Origin: Schistocephalus solidus | Taxonomy: Eukaryota; Platyhelminthes; Cestoda; Diphyllobothriidea; Diphyllobothriidae | Direction: 5' to 3' | Assembly (NCBI GenBank): GCA_017591395.1 | Contig: WEDG01004197.1 | Span: 1-64,000 of the forward strand | DNA length: 64,000 bases | Shown here: one piece after another, positions 56,968 through 64,000 of the stretch | Layout of the letters: each line of letters begins with the position of its first letter | How positions within the stretch are numbered: the stretch's first letter is position 1 | The notes under the pieces: model-generated | Database searches by the model: none | Seen by the model: only the letters and a program-made list of their open reading frames with translations | Told to the model about the DNA's origin: nothing | Made by a program: the position numbers and the translations under genes

Positions 56968-57918
56968 TATAATGTCCCTGTGGTGGCCCGCCCAGGGGCG
57001 GCTCCGGCCGCGCCAGCCACCTGTGCCCTCTCCATCTCCGGTCTTCTTGATTGTGACATGTGACCGGGCTCAGGTGGGGGAGATGCAGAGAGTGCGGTTA
57101 CGTTGTGTGCCGCGGTTGGAAGGTTGCCAACTGACAATTTCACTCAGACCTCGCAGTTAGTCCAATGCGTGTTGTGTGGAGTGGCTGACTGGTGGTCTGA
57201 GAGTCAGGCTGCGATGGCTCCTGCTTAACGTGACCTCTGGCTATCTCACACATGTGAGATGTGAACCGTTCAACCCCCTTTTGTGTGAAATCTTGTGCTT
57301 GTGTTTGGGGGGCCAGGTCGTGTACGTAGTACACGTAGACGAGGTCACCAGCAGCTGCGCCCGCTTCCGCATCAGACAACTGACCGGCTCGGACAGTGGT
57401 CTGATTGTGAAGTGGGGAAGAGAGTGAGGTCGAGAGCTCAGCGTATTTTTCCTCACTATAAACAATCTGACGCGCTTGAAACTATCACGGTGCGCTAAAA
57501 GCCGTGGCTTGGAAGGTTGCCAACTGACGGGATAACTCGGACCGCGTGGTCAGCCCAATGTGTGTTTTGTGTGGAGTGGCTGACTGGCGGACTGAGAGTC
57601 AGGTTGCAATGGCTCCTTCTTAATGTGGCCTTTATGGCACTCCCACTCAGTGGGATCCGAGCCAGGTGTGGTGGCACGCCCAGGGGCGGCTCCGGCCGCG
57701 CCAGCCACCTGCGCCCTCTCCCATCTCCGCTGTTCTTGACTCTATCTTGACACCGGGCTCAGGTGGGGGAGGAGGAGAGAGTGCGGTAGCTGCAGCGCAA
57801 GGCTACTATCACTTAAAACTAATTCACGCGCAAGTCACCGTCCCTGCACCACCTGGTGTGGAGCATACGGTGGACCTCGTCGAAATCGACGGTCGAACTG
57901 TCGTGCTATAATGTCCCT
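56968..57918. repeat. S2 composite insertion with 12-bp target-site duplication
   Basis: TATAATGTCCCT occurs at 56,968-56,979 and again at 57,907-57,918, flanking 927 bases (56,980-57,906) of S2 material inside the CR1 endonuclease; the LINE reading continues on each side (SPDIMSL, then MSLTETWFSQ). The insert starts and ends in Y-type sequence: a truncated Y (56,980 to about 57,095), an X module (to about 57,485), a second X module (to about 57,665) and a full Y (57,664-57,906). It therefore has LTR-like direct terminal repeats of about 115 bases. Confidence 0.85.
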
Positions 57919-58615
57919 AACAGAAACTTGGTTTTCCCAAAATTTAGACGACCGGGAGGTACCTTTGGCTGGTTACTTACCATTAAGAAAAGACAGGAAC
58001 GAGCGTCAAGGAGGCGGCGTACTCGCATATGTGAAACGTGAACTTACAGTTTTAGACAAACCTTATAAACTCGCGTCTATTTCCAAGGCAATATGGCTTT
58101 CCATAAAAGTGCCAGATTCATCAAGTCTGAATCTCCTGACAGTCTACCGTTCACCGAGTAGAGACCCCGTAACCAAAGCTTACCTTCTAGATGAGCTTGA
58201 AAGGATTGCTAAATGGTTGTAAATCCTGATCATGGGTGACTTTGATGCGCCTCACATCGACTGGAGCTCGGCCGTCGCACATATTTCTGATCTCGCCTTT
58301 GACGGTTTCCTTCTGAGCACGAAGCTAAAAGTACTTCTCACACAGCATGTCACTTTTTCAACAAGGGTGTGCGAAGGACAACAGGCCAATTGCCTGGACC
58401 TTGTTCTCACGAATTCGCGGGACAGCATCGACGATGTGTCATGTATACCGCCGCTAGGTAAAAGTGACCTCGTGGTACTGCGATGGGAGTACTCACTATT
58501 TTCTATGCCAGAAACATACACATCAGTCAAAATGAATATATGGCAAGGCAATTTCGGTGAACGAGGGCCGAACTCACACGCACTCAATGGGAACCTTTAT
58601 TCTTTGAAAACATAA
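57911..58615 (+). pseudogene. APE-type endonuclease of CR1 family A (distal part)
   Basis: The frame 57,911-58,222 has SLTETWFSQNLDD, PLAGYLPLRKDRNERQGGGV and LLTVYRSPSRDP. After a stop, the frame 58,232-58,615 has MGDFDAPHIDWSS (GDFD in place of GDFN), NCLDLVLTNSRDSIDDV and PLGKSDLVVLRW (SDH-type motif as SDL). The proximal part lies left of the S2 insertion (about 56,890-56,979). Two motif substitutions and the stop argue against activity. Confidence 0.8.
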
Positions 58616-58729
58616 CCGAGGACTGGGAAACTTTCTGGGACATACTGCACAGGCTCATTGAAAATCACTGTCCGATTTCGAGAAAAAGTTTAACCAACAG
58701 ACCGCGATGGCTTACGCAGGCCTTAAAAA

Positions 58730-60600
58730 TTGAAGCAAACAAAAAGCAGAGATTGCAGAAAAAATTGCTTACCGATGGAACTCCTGCTATTTATAAATAC
58801 GTACAAAATGCTGATAAATCGGGTCAAGGGCCTTATTGTTAAAACAAGACAGACTTTTAAAGTGGACCTGCTGAACCAGGCGACCGTGAACCCGAAACTG
58901 TTTTGTGGTGACCTCAGGCCGAATACACGGACCAAGGATCCGATACCCCTGCTGAGGATCGCCGAGGGCATAGACCTTACTGAAGACGGTGCGAAGGCTG
59001 ATCATCTTTCGGGATTTTTCCAGTCGGTTTTCACAAAGAAACGAGATACGATCACCCTACCGATGGCTTCGAAGTGAATACAATAGTCGAGACTGTTAAT
59101 TTCACCGAGACTGCTGTCCTCAAGGAACTATTGGGGTTAAATGAATCTAAGTCTCCGGGTCCCGATGAAGTACCTGCCAAGCGAGAGAGTTGGCAAAACC
59201 AATCTTATCGCTTTTCCAAACATCCTTTCAGACCGGAAGTCTACCAGCCGACTGATAATCCGCATGGATTACGCCGCTTTATAAGGGTGGAAGCCGGGTC
59301 TCTGCAAACAATTATCGACAGGTCAGCCGAACTTCAGTTTGCTGCAAAATCATGGAAAAAATAATTAAGCAACAACTTATGCAGTTCTTCGAACATATTA
59401 ATCTGCTATCCGAAGCCCAGCATGGTTTCCGTAGAGGTAGATCCTGCGTCACAAATTTGCTCTACTGTTTAGAACGTTGGACTGAAGCGGTCGATAGTGG
59501 AAATACGGTGCACGCAGTCTTTATAGACTTCAAAAAGGCTTTTGATAGCGTGCCGCACCACCGCCGTCTTTATAAGCTCAACCGCATAGGCGTAAGAGGT
59601 AGACTTCTGACATGGATAGAAAAGTTCTTAACTGGCCGCTCACAAACTGTCCATATCAGCGACAAACAGTCGACTAAAGTTGAGGTTGAGAGTGGTGTTC
59701 CCCAAGGCTCTGTTCTCGGCCCTATTTTGTTCATTGTCTACATCAACGATTGTGCCAACGAACTGGACTGCGATATTGCCATGTTTGCCGATGATCTCAA
59801 ACTTTGGCGCGTCATTCAAACTGCGGCTGATGAAGAGAACTTGCAGGCAAACTTAAATTGACTCCAAAAATGGTCAAATGACTGGCTCTTGCCGTTTAAT
59901 GAGAGCAAGTGCAACATCATACGAGTCGGGAAAAGCAATCCTTCGAACCGTACGGTTTACAGTCTGAATGGCATTCCACTGAAAGAAGTGGATGTCCAAA
60001 AGGACCTTGGAGTCTGGATCACGCCCTCGCTTAGACCCTCCCTACATTGCGCAAAGGTTGCGAAGTCAGCCATTTCGATTCTGTACCTCGTTAAACGAGC
60101 TTTTGCAGCGTTCACTACTGACTGCTTCGCTGAAGTCTTCGGAACATTTGTACAGCCGCAGTTTGGAGTCCGCTATCCAAGGTTGGATACCCTTGGCGGC
60201 GAAGGATATCAACATCCTCGAAAAGTTCCAAAGGTGAGCATCAAAACTTGTCCTTGGACATGGCTCACTGCCATATGAAACACAGTTGTCGAATCTCAAT
60301 CTCTTTTCCTTGCGCTATAGACAGCTTAGGGGAGACCTGATACTAATATTCCGCATACTACGCGTCCAGGACTGTTGTCTCGTCCCAGGTGATTTCTTCG
60401 AGTTGGCAACAACAACGAAATTGAGAGGACATCCTCTCAAATAACGTGAGAATGGAGCAAGGCTAGACACATTTGGAAGTACTTCTTCTCCAAAAGAGAA
60501 GTTGAACCTTGGAATAATCTTCCTCTGGATGTTGTTATGTTGGTAACCTTGGAAGCTTTTTACCGAAAGTTAGATCAATATAATGCTGCGAGCTACAACA
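58730..60600 (+). pseudogene. Reverse transcriptase and C-terminal region of CR1 family A
   Basis: The early part is damaged (frames 58,730-59,077 and 59,074-59,364; NESKSPGPDEVP present, then a small deletion). From 59,352 the frame is clean: NLLSEAQHGFRRGRSCVTNL, AVFIDFKKAFDSVPHHRRLY (motif A), VESGVPQGSVLGPILFIVYI (motif B) and AMFADDLKLWRV near 59,780 (motif C, FADD). One TGA at about 59,859 separates it from the thumb frame (59,889-60,278; NESKCNIIRVG, VQKDLGVWIT). The C-terminal part to about 60,600 is frameshifted. All catalytic Asp residues are kept. Confidence 0.85.
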
Positions 60601-60609
60601 CAAACTGAA

Positions 60610-61225
60610 AGCTGCAAGAATGACGTCAGTAAATAAGGTATTTATGATACTATTAGCTATAATTTAGTAACCTTTCTTTATGTTTGTTATTTTTGTTTGA
60701 GGGCTAGTAGTCTCCAATAATTCCCATGCTGAGGTCCCCGAGGTTTTCGCTGCTTAATTATTTGCACACCTTGGTGACACCGTGAGTGTTCGCATCAGCT
60801 GGACCTGGCGGCCATCGTCCATGCGGTGTATGAAGGTTCTCCCTTGGTTTTAACTGCAACGGACCGAGGATGATCTGCGCAGATATCTCTGCCTTTGAAA
60901 TCATTCAACGGAATCTGCAATCAGCAAGGGAGCATCTGGCTGCATCTTCCGCACTTCGGTGCTTTTTCATGTGACCTCCGTGATGCCCCCCGTTGGACTC
61001 CCACCCCAACGGTGACAGTTCTTTTCTCCTAAATATCACCGGGAATTTGCTTTTCACTGTCTGCTTTTTTTCAACTATGTTCCACACAGTTGGCTCATAG
61101 CAATTGGCCTCGCCAACATATCGAGATACAATTTTTTGATACCAAAACTCGCATGTTGAAATAGGGAATTCAAAGGTGATTTACCTATATCTCCCTCAAA
61201 TATACTGTTACTGATACTGAAACGT
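60610..61225 (+). repeat. 3' UTR of CR1 family A, copy 2
   Basis: Matches 7,400-7,975 in order, for example GACACC.TGAGT, TGGCGGCCATCGTC.ATGCGGT, ATCTGCAATCAGCAAGGGAG (in copy 1 ACTGCAATCAGCAAGGGAG) and CTCCGTGATGCCCCCC, then the terminal TATACTG.TACTGATACTG. Conservation of the untranslated end in both copies is expected because LINE RT recognises it. Confidence 0.75.
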
Positions 61226-61229
61226 TTTC

Positions 61230-64000
61230 TGAAAGTGGAACACTTCACTCTTCTAAAAATAACAGAAAAATTCAAAACTCATTTTTTTGAGAATTATTAA
61301 ATTGCGTACTCACTCAAAAGTCAAAGTGGCTAGCCGAATAACGCAAGCCGCCTGTACGCAAAATAACAATACCGAGTATGCGAGGTCATTTTGATTTTAT
61401 CGGTTTTAAAAAAAATCACTTGGTACATATAAAGAAAATACGATATCAAGCGCCATTTTTGTGCCCATTGATAACAGTGGCGGAAGCGTATAATGCAATA
61501 AGAACTCTCAAGTCATCTGTTTATTGTGACGGGTGCTTGCGTCGGCAGTGGCGATGCCTAAAAATGGCTTACTAGCCTTGTATCATGCTGGAAGGAAGCA
61601 CTGATTAGGGCTATCAAACGTAGATATGTTAAATGAAGTCCCGCATTTTCATCCCCCTATCTCGCCACGGTGTGTTACATCGTACACCGAATAGAAGCCG
61701 TTTTCCTCACAAATCACCCATTGCTCTCACCCGAAAACGCACGCCTTTAAACTCAAATAAACTGCAATAACCTTTAAAAGGCACATACTAACAAGCTTTC
61801 AAGTCTCCTTTTCAAGAGTAAAACCCATCGGCTGTTTGGAAGTACAGTGACAATAATTTTTCTGCTTTTATCAAATTCTGACGAGTACAATCCGGAAACC
61901 TATGGTTGCCCGCGTTGGATTAATCAATATTTGCATGGAAAATCATTGTCAACATTCGAATCCATTGCTAATTGCATCCGAAAATGCAGTTTGCGACGAC
62001 ACCGATGTCAAGGTCTGCTGTTGCGACAGTTCTGATGAGGATACCGTGTACAATCGTGGAAATTCAGAACATTCTCTTCACTTGTGAACAAGTTACAGAC
62101 ATTTCACATATCTTCCATTTGAATTCCCATTATTTCCTTTGACTTTTAACGAAGTTTCAACATTAACATCTTTGGAACTAGTATGAATGTCATCTACTTT
62201 TAAATGACTGATGTATGAATCATTTGTCTGAAGTGGTTATAATTAAAAGCTTAAAAACCGAATTGACATTTACTCAACTTGTTAAATCTACTAAACACGC
62301 ATTAGTGCTGCCTGGCTCGTAGTGGTTAAATAGAAAATATGAATACTAAAACTCTCAGTTTTTTACGAATAAGTTACATACAAGCATAAGATGCCGGTTG
62401 CTGTTACTCAAACACATTTCTCCCGCCCCTTGCGCCGAACGATGAGCTAGATTAAGTGTTTCATTAGTCTTATAGTGTCCTGACAAGGATGCGTCGCGAC
62501 AAACTTTCCAGTGAATGCTACTGTCAGATCTCCTAGCTTGAAGGGGGCGGGGAAGGCACATGCCGCTTCAAGTGAAACATTGATACGAATGGACAGATGT
62601 GCCATAATTACTGCATTTTACAGGGAGCTATCGCTTTTTATAGTGACGATTGCGAATATATCGTAAACGTAGCAATATCACTGTATTACCATATCTATCT
62701 TATCACTTATTTATGTGTTGCATCTAGCTTGCCCATTAAGACGACACTCAGAGGTCCGAGTGGCGTGCCAAGAGCAATGCCATTTATTTTTCTTTAAAGT
62801 TTGCGGTAAAAAGGATCTACGTTTTGAATGTACGTCTTGGCATTATCTCCTTCAGAGAGTTCATGTAAAATCATTGTTACTGCTTACTGGTAGATAGGGA
62901 TTTGCAAAATTTAATTTACTGCATCGATGATCCTGACATTTAAGGAAGAAGATAAATTATTTAGCGAGAATAATAGCATGCCGTTTAGGTTAAACCCATA
63001 TATTAATAAGAACGTATTTGATATCTATTGGGTGATACTGAGGCTGTCGAGACTTGAAATTCTCCGATTACACTTCGCCTAAGTGAGGCAGGGAAAGATT
63101 CGCAGGTCAAATTGACTTGCAAAATGCCCTGATGTATGTACGACAAACGTAAAGTCGGCGAACATGAGTGCCTTTACTTTATTTTTGTAATTATTTTACA
63201 TGTAACATTCCCTGGCTTGCTACTGAACTGACAGAACTAAAGGAGTTCTCTTAGCTGTTCAGTACTGTTAGCAAATAGGCCACGGATTAAATGTATTCAG
63301 CCAAATAACAGGAGCCCGAAATTCCTAATTATGGTCGATTGCATGTGGAAAAATTTGAAAACAAATAATGGGCAAATTAACCGATTATATTTCTTAAAAA
63401 CCGAAATGTTCATATTGTCTATCTTAACGAAGATATGATGAAGTACTAAGTGAATTTACTTTGGGCATGCATCTTATTATTTAAGCCATCCCTGTCTTAT
63501 TTAGAATAAGTATTTTTTAGGATTGATACATAAGAATTGTCAGACCCAAGTAACTGCATCCGTGCTTGGGGCTATTTTGATCAACGGCCAAGTGAATATT
63601 GGATTTTTCCTTCTTTTCCTGTCACTGATATCGTCAATATATATTTAGAGATAACGGGAAAGCTACTTCTCATTAGCTACCCCTTTATGGAAGAGAAAGA
63701 TTCGCATGTCAAAATCGAGACGAATTATGAGAAATGAATTTACGGTAAACTCAAACAGTTCAGGTATATGTGTACCGACCGGAAACAGTGATCGTAGTCT
63801 TGGTTGCTGCGAGCATCCTGCATAAATAATCGAACAATTGCGCCTCTACTACTACCGTCCAATGGTTTTATTTCTCACCTTCTACATTTATTCTGTTCCA
63901 GCGACATTTTTGTGCATTCCTTGCTTGGTATTACCTGTTTATACACGTTCCTCCAAAAGGCATCATACAAAATGAAATGGGACGAATAAAACCGTCTTTA
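61230..64000. other. Unassigned region, possible host sequence
   Basis: Mostly A/T-rich. A 61-codon frame at 61,902-62,087 is cysteine-rich (VKVCCCDSSDEDTVYN portion, CMENHCQH before it); the overlapping frame 61,847-62,035 has TYGCPRW...NCIRKC. A possible short exon lies at about 62,624-62,662 between CATTTTACAG and GTAAACG. The end (63,600-63,830) matches 26,480-26,710. None is strong enough for a gene call. Confidence 0.3.

Larger units (their letters stand above)
56330..61225 (+). mobile_element. CR1-like LINE, family A, copy 2 (longest copy, interrupted)
   Basis: Contains ORF1 (56,365-56,709), a junction region, the endonuclease (56,900-58,615, split by the S2 composite at 56,980-57,906), RT and C-terminal region (58,730-60,600) and a 3' UTR of about 600 bases ending near 61,215 in TACTGTTACTGATACTG. 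Without the insertion it is about 3.97 kb. Copy 1 (5,255-7,975) aligns across its whole length apart from the deletion. Confidence 0.85.

Overview
The window reads as eukaryotic, repeat-dense DNA, most likely from a flatworm and plausibly a diphyllobothriid-type tapeworm. There is no bacterial gene packing: almost all long reading frames are decayed retroelement coding sequence. The recognisable repertoire is CR1-like LINEs, an RTE-like LINE with C-terminal zinc fingers, Penelope-like elements (PLEs) with hammerhead ribozymes, a tRNA-derived SINE, and two satellites of about 370 bp. I recognise this mix from flatworm genomes; no database search was possible, so the assignment is inference.

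Layout. 0-4 kb: PLE fragments (one ending in a well-formed hammerhead ribozyme) and two diverged copies of an unnamed repeat, one of them behind a duplicated TATA promoter block. 4.18-5.25 kb: an ACT-triplet tract, nearly pure at its left end and decaying rightward. 5.25-8 kb: CR1 copy A1 with a large internal deletion. 8-12 kb: a tRNA-SINE and small dispersed repeats. 11.9-15.7 kb: two nearly identical PLE fragments flanking the 5' part of an RTE-like LINE and an unassigned 145-codon ORF. 15.7-16.65 kb: the best host-gene candidate, a two-exon gene for a 69-residue secreted cysteine-containing peptide with its own TATA box. 17.3-18.6 kb: a CR1 (family C) remnant.

19.8-22.8 kb and 49.4-54.1 kb are two collinear diverged copies of one segment. 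Each carries four alignable exons of the same unrecognised minus-strand gene; both copies appear to have frame damage in the third exon. A minus-strand PLE (24.5-25.3 kb) lies right of the first copy. 27-31.5 kb holds LINE fragments of two families.

31.5-45.8 kb is one satellite array (unit about 367 bp, about 17 units) split by a 7,957-bp block (33,681-41,637) that contains a CR1-C copy, the RTE/zinc-finger LINE and satellite S2 modules; the array breaks and resumes at the same point of the monomer. 46.4-49.3 kb is a 5'-truncated CR1 (family B) on the minus strand with a nearly readable reverse transcriptase. 51.8-53.1 kb is a tandem S2 array with an 18-bp perfect inverted repeat. 54.4-55.8 kb is a PLE with RT and GIY-YIG parts and hammerhead-like motifs at both sides. 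56.3-61.2 kb is the longest CR1-A copy, interrupted by a 927-bp S2 composite flanked by a 12-bp target-site duplication. 61.2-64 kb is mostly unassigned.

No element here looks autonomous: all carry stops, frameshifts or truncations. The most noteworthy items are the secreted-peptide gene, the paralogous exon set, the hammerhead motifs, the S2 composite with its target-site duplication, and the array-splitting insertion.
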